A stretch of DNA of 64,000 nt from an uncultured Isosphaeraceae bacterium (GTDB lineage Bacteria; Planctomycetota; Planctomycetia; Isosphaerales; Isosphaeraceae): the NCBI GenBank assembly GCA_945957605.1, contig CAMFLR010000007.1:1-64000 (forward strand). The letters run 5' to 3'. Below, in pieces: positions 35,467 to 44,531 of the stretch (position 1 is its first letter; every line of letters starts with the position of its first letter). Position numbers and translations under genes: made by a program. The notes below the pieces were generated by a model. The model did not search any database and had not been told where the DNA came from. It saw nothing but the letters and a program-made list of their open reading frames with translations.

Positions 35467-36156
35467 ATGGACGGCCTGCGAGTGGTGATCTCTGGGTTGA
35501 AGCGTCTGCCGTTGCGATGGTTCGCGGCGCTTCTGGTGCTTTCCACGCTTCAGGGATGCGCATCGGTCGTTCCCACTGAAAGCGGATTCCTCACCGATTA
35601 CTCGCAGATTCACGCCACGAATAAGTTGTTCCACTGGGGCCTGGGATATCACCACTTCTCGACCCGCGAAGCGACACCCAGCGAGTTGACGGGCATCGAC
35701 TCGTTCTACATCGAGCCAATTGCCTGGATCGTTCCTGAAACCGATTGGCTGGCGAACGATCCCACGCGCAAGGAGCGCGTGACGAAGGCGTTCGATTCTC
35801 ACCTCCGCACGAAACTCGGGGAGATTCGGCCGATCGTCTGCCAGCCTGGCCCCAACACGGCGCGGGTTCGCGCGGCGGTGACCGACGTCAATTCGGCGCG
35901 CACCATCACCAACCTTCTCGCGTCGATCGTCTTTGGACCGGTGAGCAACGGCGGGGCATCGGTTGAGGTGGAACTCATTAATCCACAAGGTGTTCAGATC
36001 GCGGCTCTGACCGGAGCCTCGCGCGGCGGCGCGCTTGATATGGTCGGCTATTACTGGCGGTCGAATCACGCCAAATCAGCGACGCGACGGCTGTCGGCCG
36101 ACTTTGCGGAATCGGTCAAGGAAGCCGAGCTGCCCAACATCGCCGACGTGCGATAA
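35467..36156 (+). CDS. DUF3313-type lipoprotein
   Basis: A 229-residue protein whose N-terminus is a lipoprotein signal with a lipobox (LVLSTLQGC, Cys at about residue 31). The mature part has the DUF3313 layout: SGFLTDYSQI at the start, FYIEPIAWIVP, a segment of conserved charged residues, ARVRAAVTDVNSARTITNL and SVEVELINPQGVQIAALTGA. Members are outer-membrane or periplasmic lipoproteins of unknown role. Located alone between divergent and convergent neighbours. Confidence 0.8.
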   Translation: MDGLRVVISGLKRLPLRWFAALLVLSTLQGCASVVPTESGFLTDYSQIHATNKLFHWGLGYHHFSTREATPSELTGIDSFYIEPIAWIVPETDWLANDPTRKERVTKAFDSHLRTKLGEIRPIVCQPGPNTARVRAAVTDVNSARTITNLLASIVFGPVSNGGASVEVELINPQGVQIAALTGASRGGALDMVGYYWRSNHAKSATRRLSADFAESVKEAELPNIADVR

Positions 36157-36442
36157 GCAGATTCTTTGACGTGAATTGTTTCGCAAACGCAGGAAGTTTT
36201 GGGTTTCGGAAACAAACTGCCCAAATTACGGCGGAAAGATTTGTATAGACGGGAGGAATCTCCAGTCTCTACAATACGCCCACCTCGAAGTTCTCGCCGT
36301 TTGCCGGGGTCGAGTGGCAGGCGAGTGAAGAGGTTTGCAGTAAGAGCGCGCGAGGGATGTGCGTTCCGGACCGCCGCGAAGCAAGTGGCTTCGGCGAATT
36401 GATACAGCACCAAGGATTGATGGAACAGGAAGGAACGACAAC

Positions 36443-36700
36443 ATGAACGCTGTGATTCTCCTGACCGCGATGTCGGCCACCGGCGGCATCTTTGGCGGGC
36501 ACAAGGCTCGCACCTACACCTACTACCCCGCCGCCACCTGCGCCACCGGCACCTGCCCGCGCGCTGCCGCCGCTCCCGCGCCGGTCACCTACGCACAGCC
36601 GGTTGCCCCTGCGGCCACCGTTGCCGCCCCTCAGCAGGTGCGCTACACCTATCAGTCGTACTACTCGACTTGCCCCACTGGTAACTGCCCCAAGCGCTAA
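36443..36700 (+). CDS. Small Cys-containing protein with a duplicated motif
   Basis: An 85-residue protein from ATG 36443, with AGGAAGG upstream. A short hydrophobic start (MNAVILLTAMSATGGIFGG) may be an export signal. Two similar units follow: YTYYPAATCATGTCPRAA at residues 25-42 and YTYQSYYSTCPTGNCPKR at the C-terminus, each ending in a C-x-TG-x-CP[RK] motif. Between them is an Ala/Pro/Val-rich spacer. The paired Cys suggest disulphides or a metal site in an envelope protein. A strong terminator follows directly. No named family known to me. Confidence 0.75.
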   Translation: MNAVILLTAMSATGGIFGGHKARTYTYYPAATCATGTCPRAAAAPAPVTYAQPVAPAATVAAPQQVRYTYQSYYSTCPTGNCPKR

Positions 36701-36725
36701 GATTTAAGCAAATCTAGAAACGAAC

Positions 36726-36774
36726 AACCCCGCATGGCTCGCGTGATCGGCCATGCGGGGTTGTGCTGTTTTAA
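36726..36774 (+). terminator. Rho-independent terminator
   Basis: A perfect 12-bp stem (36726-36737 with 36751-36762) with a 13-nt loop, then GTGCTGTTTT. It ends the small Cys-protein transcript and may also serve the convergent DUF1573 gene. Confidence 0.85.
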
Positions 36775-36793
36775 GAACTGAAGATCGTGCGAC

Positions 36794-37798
36794 TCAGTTG
36801 CCAATCACAGTCGCGAATGCGTTGATCTTGGTGGCCGGTTCATCCTTCACGTCGGACTGTACTTCGAGAATGGCGTGAAAAGGCCCGGCTTCGGTGGGAG
36901 CCTTCAGCGTCACGACGACGGGGTGAAGCGCCTTGGCGGTATCACCGGCCGCCGTCGAGCCAGAGAGTTCGTTCCGGTTCGATTTGACGCCGAGCACCTT
37001 GAACGGCTGCGCCGACTTCACGAGGAGCGTCTTCTTGATTTCCTCGCCCGGCTTGACTGCGCCCAGTGTCAGGACCGATGGCGTCGCCGTCACGGTCGAC
37101 TGGACGTTTGCGGTTACCGAGACGGGAATCGACGGGCTCGTCGGATCGTTCGTGAAAAGCGTGATCTCGTCTTTGAAGAAGCCGGTCGGCGTCGATGGAT
37201 TGAGCGTCACCGTCATCGAATAGGTCGCCTGACCGCCCCCGGAACGGCCAGTTTCATTCAGCCGCGCGGTGACGTGCGGGCTGAGCGTTTGCATCTTGGT
37301 GATTGCCCAATCGGCCTTGCCACCGGTGTAGTTGAGCGTGAGGTCAACCATCGGCTTGCTCGCACGGTTCACAACGCCGAAATCGGCCTGGCCGGGCGAG
37401 AGCATGATGTCCGAGCGGATGAAGCAATTCAGGTTGAGGTCGATCTGCCGGTACTGCGGCCGGTCGAGGATGAGCGTCAGCCCTGAAGCCTTCGGGCCGG
37501 AAAACTTGGTGGTGTCGATTACCGCTTCGATGACGGTTTGGGTACCGGGCGGAATCGTGGTCGCGCCGATGCGGACTTCGGTGCAGCCGCACTTTGTTTG
37601 ATGTGAAGCGATGTGGATTTCGGAATTTGTTGTGTTGACGAGCTGGAAGGAGTGGTGGACCTTCGAGCCGCGAGCGACGGTGCCGAAGTCGTACGACCGC
37701 GACGGGAATACAGAGTCGATCCAGTCTTGTGCCGATGCGAGCGCAGGTGAGGCCGCGACCAGCCCGACGGCGGCGAGAAGTCGAAGACGATAACGCAT
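36794..37798 (-). CDS. DUF1573-domain secreted protein
   Basis: A 334-residue protein from ATG 37798, preceded by AAGGA. It has a signal peptide (LLAAVGLVAASPALASAQD). The first domain is DUF1573: YDFGTVARGSKVHHSFQLVN, then NSEIHIAS and KCGCTEV, a conserved Cys pair. Further Ig-like beta modules follow (LSPGQADFGVVNRASKPMVD, PSVLTLGAVKPGEEIKKTLL). These ASPM/SPD-2/Hydin-like sheets are probably structural or binding domains in the cell envelope. No enzymatic motif. Confidence 0.85.
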   Translation of the reverse strand: MRYRLRLLAAVGLVAASPALASAQDWIDSVFPSRSYDFGTVARGSKVHHSFQLVNTTNSEIHIASHQTKCGCTEVRIGATTIPPGTQTVIEAVIDTTKFSGPKASGLTLILDRPQYRQIDLNLNCFIRSDIMLSPGQADFGVVNRASKPMVDLTLNYTGGKADWAITKMQTLSPHVTARLNETGRSGGGQATYSMTVTLNPSTPTGFFKDEITLFTNDPTSPSIPVSVTANVQSTVTATPSVLTLGAVKPGEEIKKTLLVKSAQPFKVLGVKSNRNELSGSTAAGDTAKALHPVVVTLKAPTEAGPFHAILEVQSDVKDEPATKINAFATVIGN

Positions 37799-38230
37799 GG
37801 GACAATCCTTATTTCGGAACCGAACGCTCTGGGGCAGGGCGGAGGCAAATTCGTTCCAGCCCAAGGCCTTATCGTTCTGTTCTGTGATTCGTCGGTAGGT
37901 ACCGAACGATCGCTCGACTGACCTTCAGCCCGTTCCGTCGTGGTGGTCGTCTCTGATGCGAACGCGCCGGGATGAGCCGGCCTTCAACCCTCGCCATGAT
38001 TGGCCCCGACGAAGCGCAGGGGCAAAACTTCAGGCAAAGTTCGATGAATCATATCACAACTTCCCCGCCGCGTGACGGGAAATTAGCCGGACGGGCGATA
38101 TCACCTCCGGCGGCAATTCGCATTCCCAGTTCTGATAATCGGCGGCGAGCGGCGAATGTATGGGCGTGATGAATTGGGGCAACGATCGAGGTGAACCCGG
38201 CTGAGTTCGGTGTTCGACCGGAGAAGGGCG
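37799..38230. other. 432-base intergenic region without a gene
   Basis: Holds the promoter and leader of the leftward DUF1573 gene and of the rightward small membrane-protein gene at 38231. No RNA element or repeat was recognised. Confidence 0.4.
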
Positions 38231-38644
38231 ATGAACGAGCAGCAGCTTCAAGATCCCAACGAGCAAGCCAGAATTCGTAACTTCCTGCGGATCGGTGGGT
38301 TATCGATTCTCAGCCTCGGATTGGTCTTCACGGCAATTGGCCTGATCAGCTTCTTTTCAGCGTTCGCGAGCTTTGGTTCTGGCAATCCTTCGGATGGCTT
38401 CCCACGTTATTTCTGGTGCGTGTTCGTCGGATTTCCTCTGATCGCTGTCGGCGGTTGGCTCAGCTCGCTCGGGTTCCTGGGCGCTTTCCAGCGTTACATC
38501 GCTGGGGAATCCGCGCCGGTGGCCAAGGATGTCGTCAACTACATGGGCGAGAATGCCGCTCCCGGCGTGAAGGCGTTCGCTAAGTCAGTCACCGAAGGAA
38601 TTTACGAGGCAAAGGCTGAGCACGACCAGCAGGTGAAGGACTAA
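38231..38644 (+). CDS. Two-helix membrane protein of unknown function
   Basis: A 137-residue protein from ATG 38231 (GGAGAAGG upstream). Two hydrophobic helices are clear: residues about 25-48 (IGGLSILSLGLVFTAIGLIS) and about 65-88 (FWCVFVGFPLIAVGGWLSSL). The tail (VVNYMGENAAPGVKAFAKSV) is amphipathic. No family recognised. Ends 6 bases before the end of the convergent gene. Confidence 0.65.
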   Translation: MNEQQLQDPNEQARIRNFLRIGGLSILSLGLVFTAIGLISFFSAFASFGSGNPSDGFPRYFWCVFVGFPLIAVGGWLSSLGFLGAFQRYIAGESAPVAKDVVNYMGENAAPGVKAFAKSVTEGIYEAKAEHDQQVKD

Positions 38645-38650
38645 CGTCGC

Positions 38651-39256
38651 TCACTTCGCAGCGAGCTTTTGTAGCGCCGGGCTGTTGATCGCTTCATGCG
38701 CGATTTGTCGGAGTGCTGCTTGAAAAGCATGAGCCAGCATGATGTTGCGTTCGGACTTGGTCGGATCGGGGCGAAACGTGACCGACCAGGCTGGCGAGGT
38801 GGCAATCGCCTGATACGCGGGAGGAAGTTTTGCATCGCCGGCTTGGTTTGCAACAGCGAGAACCAGGTCGCGACGTTTCAATTTCTTGTCAGCCACCTGA
38901 TACGCCGCCTCTCCATCCCACCAGAATTTGGCGGCGACGAACCGATTCATCTGCTTCTGGATTTCGAGCTTGGGACGAGAGACGAACATCGACTGCGCGG
39001 GATCAAGTTCCCATGCGATCAACCCCGACCAACCACCGCCTCGCAGGTCGGCCGGTGGCTTGCCGATCGTTGAGAGCAGGTCGATGTAATGGCTCTTGAG
39101 TTGTGTAAGAAGCGAAGGATGGTCGGGTCGGTCGTGAAAAATCGTCCGAAGCTGCCCGGCGATGCGCGAGATCGCTTCGCGCTTGCCCGAGTCGTACTCA
39201 CGGCATGAGGTAGCTAAGCCGGCGAGCTGCGATTCGAGATTCTCTCGCGCGTCCAT
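38651..39256 (-). CDS. Hypothetical protein
   Basis: A 201-residue soluble protein from ATG 39256, which has CGGAG seven bases upstream; the open frame extends further without conserved sequence. It starts with a helical stretch (DARENLESQLAGLATSCREY) and contains a Trp-rich middle (GGGWSGLIAWELDPAQS, AAKFWWDGEAAYQVADKKLK). There is no signal peptide. I do not recognise it. Confidence 0.6.
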   Translation of the reverse strand: MDARENLESQLAGLATSCREYDSGKREAISRIAGQLRTIFHDRPDHPSLLTQLKSHYIDLLSTIGKPPADLRGGGWSGLIAWELDPAQSMFVSRPKLEIQKQMNRFVAAKFWWDGEAAYQVADKKLKRRDLVLAVANQAGDAKLPPAYQAIATSPAWSVTFRPDPTKSERNIMLAHAFQAALRQIAHEAINSPALQKLAAK

Positions 39257-39660
39257 TGCAAACTCCGGTAGTGGATAATAGTATAGGTGCCAGGCAGCGG
39301 CGGTGAGGGCGATCGGCGCGATCGGCCGCTCTAGTATCGGTGCGCGACAGCCGGCTCGAGGGAGGAATCCCGTAAAAATGTTCGGGAAATGTCCTAAGAG
39401 TCTAGTCGAACCCTGGCTCGACGTATATGATTCGGCGACTGAGGCCGGTCTTGCCGATTCATCTCGGTAGTCGTGCTGCGGTCGAATGCTGGCGAAGGCT
39501 GGCCGTTCCCGTCCACGTTCTTGCACGTCGCAAAAGCATTCGCACGGGCTCGCGGCTGAATCCCGCCGTGGTTCAATTCCCTTTGCACGACGTAACCGGC
39601 GCCATCCGACGGTCCCTCTCCCAAGGGCGCAACCGTCCTTCCTGTCCGCACGGCATAATC
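39257..39660. other. 404-base intergenic region without a gene
   Basis: It separates the divergent hypothetical gene and the first STAS gene. A frame continuous with the STAS gene is open from 39427, but its translation lacks any STAS-like sequence before 39661, so it is treated as non-coding. No RNA element was recognised. Confidence 0.4.
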
Positions 39661-40149
39661 ATGCTCAATCCTTCCATTCAGGTGTCCGACGTTAAGGGCG
39701 TGTTCGTTGCCGAGTTCTGGGACTGCCTCAGACTCGATCCCGCGCCAGTTGCCGAGCTGCGCAAACAGTTCGACAACCATCTCGCCAAGGGTGGCAGGGC
39801 CGACCTGGTGGTCGACCTACTCGGGATCGGCTTCGCCGGCTCCGCGGCGCTCGGCGGCTTCGTCGCCATTCAGCGCGTGGCGCGGGCGAAGGGCGGAAAG
39901 ATGATCTTCTGCAACATCGACCCGACGGTGTACGAGGTCTTCCGAGTCAGTCGTCTCGATACCCTTTACACATTCGTCGCCGATCGAGATGCCGCGCTCA
40001 AGGTTCTGGCGGTTGGCAGCGATTCGGAACAGTCGGAAACCGAGATTTGGTCTCCTCCTAAGGCTGCTGCGGCCCCAGTCGCCAAGCCGGCGGCTCCTCG
40101 ACCTGTAACAGGACAGTCGCGTTTGCGACGGCGTCCGCGTGAGTCGTGA
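39661..40149 (+). CDS. STAS-domain protein (anti-sigma-factor antagonist type)
   Basis: A 162-residue protein. Residues 5-115 form a STAS fold: IQVSDVKGVFVAEFWD, ADLVVDLLGIGFAGSAALGG, then KMIFCNIDPTVYEVFRVSRL. Ser61 lies in the loop where SpoIIAA-type antagonists are phosphorylated. The last 45 residues are Pro/Ala/Arg-rich and probably disordered. It sits 168 bases before a second STAS gene, so both may act in one partner-switching pathway that releases a sigma factor or controls another target. Confidence 0.85.
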   Translation: MLNPSIQVSDVKGVFVAEFWDCLRLDPAPVAELRKQFDNHLAKGGRADLVVDLLGIGFAGSAALGGFVAIQRVARAKGGKMIFCNIDPTVYEVFRVSRLDTLYTFVADRDAALKVLAVGSDSEQSETEIWSPPKAAAAPVAKPAAPRPVTGQSRLRRRPRES

Positions 40150-40317
40150 GGTAATTCCGCCGGATCAAGCAGCAAAGTTAAGCGCGTTATCGCAATTCGC
40201 CCGCGAGTGGGGTATGCTCATTTGCGAGCGTGCCTTGCGATGAGAGCGAGTGCGCGTTCGCTCCCTCCGAATCGCGGCGCCTGCACGCAGACAGACTATC
40301 CCCTAGAGGTTAAGCCG

Positions 40318-40674
40318 ATGGCCGTCACACCTCGCATCGACGTTATCGAAAGCGATGCCGCACGGGTTGTCGTGTTCAAGGACCGCATGGTTTTTGATGA
40401 GAAGACCGTGCGCGAAGTGGGCGAGCAAATTGGCGCCGCCTTGCCGAACGATGGCAAGCCCCTGCGCGTCGTGCTCGACTTTCAAGGCGTCGATCTCATC
40501 TCGAGCTCGCTGTTGGGCAAGCTAATTCTCCTTCAACGCCGGATTGATTCGACCGGCGGTAAGCTTCGTCTCTGCGAACTCTCACCGACCGTGCAGTCCG
40601 TCTTCCGCACGTCAAACCTCGACAAGTTGTTCCAGATCCATCGCGATCGCGCGGCAGCGCTTGCGTCGGTTTGA
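40318..40674 (+). CDS. STAS-domain anti-sigma-factor antagonist
   Basis: A 118-residue protein from ATG 40318 (AGAGGTTAAGCCG upstream). It is a single STAS domain: ARVVVFKDRMVFDEKTVREV, then LRVVLDFQGVDLISSSLLGK with candidate phosphorylatable Ser62-Ser64, and GGKLRLCELSPTVQSVFRTS. Length equals a minimal SpoIIAA-like protein. No anti-sigma kinase is encoded nearby, so the partner is elsewhere. Confidence 0.88.
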   Translation: MAVTPRIDVIESDAARVVVFKDRMVFDEKTVREVGEQIGAALPNDGKPLRVVLDFQGVDLISSSLLGKLILLQRRIDSTGGKLRLCELSPTVQSVFRTSNLDKLFQIHRDRAAALASV

Positions 40675-40704
40675 CGATTTGTTGTGGAAAGCACGCCCTG
40701 ACGT

Positions 40705-42147
40705 CTAAACCTTGATCTTGCTCCAACCGCCTTGCAAGAAACGCACGGCGACGAGCGTCCCGCGCGTGCAAAGATCGACGAGCATTGCGATCCAGGCGCC
40801 TCTCAGGCCCCAGCCCCAACCGCCTTCGTCAATGGGCGTGACGAGTAAGTACGTGAGGGGCATTCGCACCACAAGGTAGCCGAACATCACGATGACCCAC
40901 GGCCACCGGGTATCGCCTGCGCCCCGAAGTGAGCCATTGAGCACGTTGATCGTCGCCAAGGCTGGCATCGCAAACGCGACGATTCGCAGCACGGGCGCAC
41001 CTATCGCGGTGACGTCGGGTTGATTGCCGCCGAGGAAGAGGTTGAAGAATCCTTCCGCGTAGAAATAAAGCGCCAGGCCAACGGCGGTAAGCAATCCCAT
41101 ACCAATCGCCCACGAAGTACGAGCAGCACGCCTCGCGAGGTCGACTCGCCCCGCGCCGAGATACTGCCCGGTGAGCGTGCTCGCGGCGACTGCAAACGCC
41201 GTGACAGTAAGAAACGCGAGCGATTCGCATCGAATTGCGACGCCGTGAGCCGCAGTCGCAGTGGCGCCAAGTCGGTTGATCAGGCTCAGAAACCAGAGCT
41301 GGCACGCGCTATTTGTGAGGCTCTCGCCCGCAAACGGAATGCTGATGCGCGCGATTCGTACGACATCATCCTTGCGCGGGATCATCCCACTGACGCTCAG
41401 TGCCAGCCCCGATCTCCCGCGTGCCAGAAGCGCGAGGACGATCAAGCCGCCGATCCCTTCTGCGCAAGCTGTCCCGGTCGCGATTCCGGCGAAGCCCATC
41501 TGGGGAAACGGACCCAATCCACGCACCAGAGTCCAGCTCATCGCGACGTTGATGACGTTAACCAGCATCATCACCCACGCGCCGCTCTGCGTATCTCCCG
41601 CACCACGGAGGCAAGCAATCCCCGCGGCCGAACAGGCGAGGAGGGGGGTGATCAGCAGGACAATTCGCAGAAAGAGCACCGCGGCATCGGCGGATGGGCC
41701 GGTGAGATTCATCACGCGGACGATCGCCGGCGCGGTGAGTATCCCCACGATGAGAATCGTCGTACCGACGGCAATCGCCAGTGCAATCGCCTGCTGACAT
41801 ATGCGGGCCGCACTCCGACGATCACCCGCACCCGTCATTCGCGCGACTAATGCTGTCGCGCCAACCGAAACGATTGTCAGCAAGCTGTCGACGACCCAAA
41901 GCAAATAGCTCGAGACCGTAACGCCGGCGACATGTTCCTTCGTGAGAAAATTGCCCGCGAGCATCGTGTCGGATAGCCCGACGAGGTAACGCAAGGACTG
42001 CTCGACGACGACGGGAATTCCGAGGCTGAACACGATCTTGATCATCGCCCGTGTTGTCTCGGGCAGGGGCGTCGTGATCTTCGCCGTTTCGTCGGCATCG
42101 ATCAGGACGTCACCCTCGGCTCCTTCATCCTCCAGAACGTAAGGCAC
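40705..42147 (-). CDS. MATE-family multidrug/metabolite exporter
   Basis: A 480-residue protein with about 12 transmembrane helices in two related halves: [20 protein letters not shown] and [20 protein letters not shown] are the matching half starts, and [12 protein letters not shown] and [12 protein letters not shown] are the matching GAGDT segments. This is the DinF/NorM type that exports drugs or metabolites using Na+ or H+. GTG at 42147 is chosen for its GGGAGG site; another GTG at 42198 is possible. It diverges from folD. Confidence 0.9.
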   Translation of the reverse strand: MPYVLEDEGAEGDVLIDADETAKITTPLPETTRAMIKIVFSLGIPVVVEQSLRYLVGLSDTMLAGNFLTKEHVAGVTVSSYLLWVVDSLLTIVSVGATALVARMTGAGDRRSAARICQQAIALAIAVGTTILIVGILTAPAIVRVMNLTGPSADAAVLFLRIVLLITPLLACSAAGIACLRGAGDTQSGAWVMMLVNVINVAMSWTLVRGLGPFPQMGFAGIATGTACAEGIGGLIVLALLARGRSGLALSVSGMIPRKDDVVRIARISIPFAGESLTNSACQLWFLSLINRLGATATAAHGVAIRCESLAFLTVTAFAVAASTLTGQYLGAGRVDLARRAARTSWAIGMGLLTAVGLALYFYAEGFFNLFLGGNQPDVTAIGAPVLRIVAFAMPALATINVLNGSLRGAGDTRWPWVIVMFGYLVVRMPLTYLLVTPIDEGGWGWGLRGAWIAMLVDLCTRGTLVAVRFLQGGWSKIKV

Positions 42148-42283
42148 GCGATCACTTCCTCCCGTCAACGACCCGCGCGGGCGACGACAACACGACACGC
42201 GTCAGGGTATGATAGTTCGCTCCGCACGGCTGGGAAGGCCGAGTTGCGACGTTGTCCCGTTCTTGCGATTGAAGAGGTGTCTC

Positions 42284-43150
42284 GTGCCGTGCCGGTTGAT
42301 CGACGGAAAGGCGTTGGCGAGCAAGGTTCGCGCTGAGGTTGCAGCCGAGGTTTCGCGTCTCAAAGCGGAAACTGGCAAGGTGCCGGGTCTCGTCGTCGTC
42401 CTCGTGGGCGAAGATCCCGCCAGCCAGGTTTATGTCCGGAATAAACGCAAGGCGAGCGACGAGGTTGGCTTCGGCGGCGACATCATCCGCCTCCCCGCCA
42501 CGACCTCGCAGTCCGAATTGCTCGACGTCCTCGCGCGACTCAATGCCGACCCCGCCGTTCACGGCATTCTCGTTCAATTGCCGCTTCCTGGTCAGATCGA
42601 CGAACAGGCAGTCATTGAAGCGATCGACCCAATCAAGGATGTCGACGGCTTCCATCCTTACAACGCTGGCCTCTTGGCGATTGGCACTCCGCGATTCGCG
42701 CCATGCACGCCGTCGGGCATCGTGCGGATGCTTGTGGAGAGCGGTGTCGAGACACGCGGGGCGCGGGCGGTCGTCTTGGGACGCTCGCAAATCGTCGGCA
42801 AATCGATGGCGCTCTTGCTGATGCGGAAGGGCCCCGGGGCCGATGCGACGGTCACCGTTTGCCACACTGCCACGCGCGACGCAGCGAGCATTGCACGCGA
42901 GGCCGACATCCTGATCGCTGCGATGGGGCGACCCGAAGCTGTGCGAGGAGACTGGATCAAGCCGGGCGCGGTCGTCATCGATGTTGGCATTCACCGCCGC
43001 GCAGATGGAACGCTCTGCGGCGACGTTCATCAGGCTGAAGCCGAAGCCGTTGCCGGGATGCTTACACCCGTGCCTGGCGGAGTGGGACCGATGACGATTG
43101 CGATGCTGTTGCGGAACACGCTCGACGCATTCAAACTCACTCTCAAATGA
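42284..43150 (+). CDS. folD: Methylenetetrahydrofolate dehydrogenase/methenyl-THF cyclohydrolase
   Basis: A 288-residue bifunctional enzyme of one-carbon metabolism, from GTG 42284, which gives the normal family length. Signatures: [20 protein letters not shown] with the catalytic Tyr and Lys of Fol[58 protein letters not shown] and [12 protein letters not shown] near the end. It overlaps the next gene by 4 bases (ATGA). Confidence 0.96.
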   Translation: MPCRLIDGKALASKVRAEVAAEVSRLKAETGKVPGLVVVLVGEDPASQVYVRNKRKASDEVGFGGDIIRLPATTSQSELLDVLARLNADPAVHGILVQLPLPGQIDEQAVIEAIDPIKDVDGFHPYNAGLLAIGTPRFAPCTPSGIVRMLVESGVETRGARAVVLGRSQIVGKSMALLLMRKGPGADATVTVCHTATRDAASIAREADILIAAMGRPEAVRGDWIKPGAVVIDVGIHRRADGTLCGDVHQAEAEAVAGMLTPVPGGVGPMTIAMLLRNTLDAFKLTLK

Positions 43151-43584
43151 ATAAGTCGACGGAAAAAGCACTCGATCGCATCGAACAATCACTCGATCGT
43201 TCAGCGCGCAAGCGAAGGCTCGGCTTCTCGACGTCGCCGTTTGTGCTCGCAATCGCACTCGCGCTGGGTTACCAGCTTCTTACACGCATCGTTCCGCAAC
43301 TCTGGGCGACGGTTTTGCCCGGTGGCTTTGCCCAGGGGGCGTTTCTCCCGGGGCTAGCGCATCTGGTTTGGCGTCTGGCCTGGTTTTGCCACACGCAGTT
43401 CCTCACGGCCTGCATCATCTGCGGTACAATCTTCGCCGTTGCGTTCTGGCTCGGTCGTCGACCGCTCACCAGGCCTCTTGCCTGGCTCATGGCGGTTCTG
43501 GCGATCGCCGCCGACGCTGCGATTCTCATGATTGCGCTTCAAACTGGCATGCAGGCGGCGGGAGCCGACCAGATGCTGGGTTGA
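43147..43584 (+). CDS. Small membrane protein of unknown function
   Basis: A 145-residue protein whose ATG overlaps the folD stop. A charged N-terminal helix ([20 protein letters not shown]) is followed by three hydrophobic segments ([49 protein letters not shown]). Translational coupling suggests coexpression with folD, but no functional link is evident. Confidence 0.65.
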   Translation: MNKSTEKALDRIEQSLDRSARKRRLGFSTSPFVLAIALALGYQLLTRIVPQLWATVLPGGFAQGAFLPGLAHLVWRLAWFCHTQFLTACIICGTIFAVAFWLGRRPLTRPLAWLMAVLAIAADAAILMIALQTGMQAAGADQMLG

Positions 43585-43621
43585 CTCTCTTACTCATGTT
43601 CGCTTATGGAAGGGGCGGCCC

Positions 43622-44455
43622 ATGATTCGCTTCGGCATGTGCAACGAATTGTTCGAAGGCTGGGACTTCACCGAAACGTGTGCGACGTTGGCTCGGCTTG
43701 GATACGACGGTGTCGAGATTGCACCCTTCACGCTTGCCGAACAGGTTTGCGACCTCACTCCCGACCGACGTCACGAACTTCGGCAGATCGTGCAGGACTG
43801 CGGGCTGAAAACGATCGGCACGCACTGGCTCCTCGCGAAAACGGAAGGGTATTACTTAACCAGCCCCGTGGCGTCGACTCGCAAACGCACCGGCGAATAC
43901 CTCATCTCACTGGCCGAGTTGACTTCCGACCTCGGCGGCACGCTGATGGTCTTTGGCAGCCCCAAACAGCGCAACCTATTGCCGGGCGTCTCGCACGACG
44001 ACGCCACGAAATATGCCGAGGAAGTATTTTGCGAGATCATGCCGCGGATCGCTGAATTCGGCGTGACGTTCTGTCTCGAACCGCTTGCCCCCGCGGAAAC
44101 CGACTTTCTCAACACATGCGACCAGGCGAATGCGATGATTGCACACGTCAATCATCCCAACTTCGTGCTGCACATGGACGTGAAGGCCCAAAGCGGCGAG
44201 GTCGACACGACGGTTCCCGACCTGATTCGCAAGCACGCGAGCAAAACGGGCCATTTCCATGCCCAGGATACGAATCGCAAAGGGCCAGGAATGGGAGCGG
44301 TTGATTTTGATCCGATTATGAAAGCACTTGTAGAAACAGGTTACGATAAATGGGTTTCAGTCGAGCCTTTTGACTATTCCGAAGGCCCGCTCGAAACCTC
44401 GCGAGTGAGCATCGCAACGCTCAAGGCTTCGCTTGAAAAAGCACTCGCCAAGTGA
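43622..44455 (+). CDS. Sugar phosphate isomerase/epimerase-like TIM barrel
   Basis: A 277-residue protein from ATG 43622 (GGAAGGGG upstream). The xylose-isomerase-like TIM barrel is shown by RLGYDGVEIAPFTLAEQV, GGTLMVFGSPKQRNLLPGVS, VTFCLEPLAPAETDFLN with a metal-ligand Glu, FVLHMDVKAQSGE, TGHFHAQDTNRKGPGMGAVD and a terminal GYDKWVSVEPFDY. It is a third member of this superfamily in the window, but differs from the 3.5-5.4 kb pair in sequence. The substrate is unknown. Confidence 0.87.
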   Translation: MIRFGMCNELFEGWDFTETCATLARLGYDGVEIAPFTLAEQVCDLTPDRRHELRQIVQDCGLKTIGTHWLLAKTEGYYLTSPVASTRKRTGEYLISLAELTSDLGGTLMVFGSPKQRNLLPGVSHDDATKYAEEVFCEIMPRIAEFGVTFCLEPLAPAETDFLNTCDQANAMIAHVNHPNFVLHMDVKAQSGEVDTTVPDLIRKHASKTGHFHAQDTNRKGPGMGAVDFDPIMKALVETGYDKWVSVEPFDYSEGPLETSRVSIATLKASLEKALAK

Positions 44456-44461
44456 AAATGA

Positions 44462-44505
44462 AACGACCGCGCTCCTGAATTGAGGAGCGCGGTCGTTGAT
44501 TTCTG
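44462..44505. terminator. Bidirectional terminator
   Basis: A perfect 15-bp stem (44462-44476 with 44483-44497) with a 6-nt loop, followed by GATTTCT. It lies 6 bases after the isomerase stop and 26 before the end of the convergent PEP-CTERM gene. Confidence 0.85.
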
Positions 44506-44531
44506 AGTCGATTCAAAGCGATTGCTTTGAT

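Noticed and set aside
42152..43258. Leftward open frame of 368 codons opposite folD
   Set aside because: FolD on the plus strand is unmistakable, and the other frame spans gene borders without motifs.
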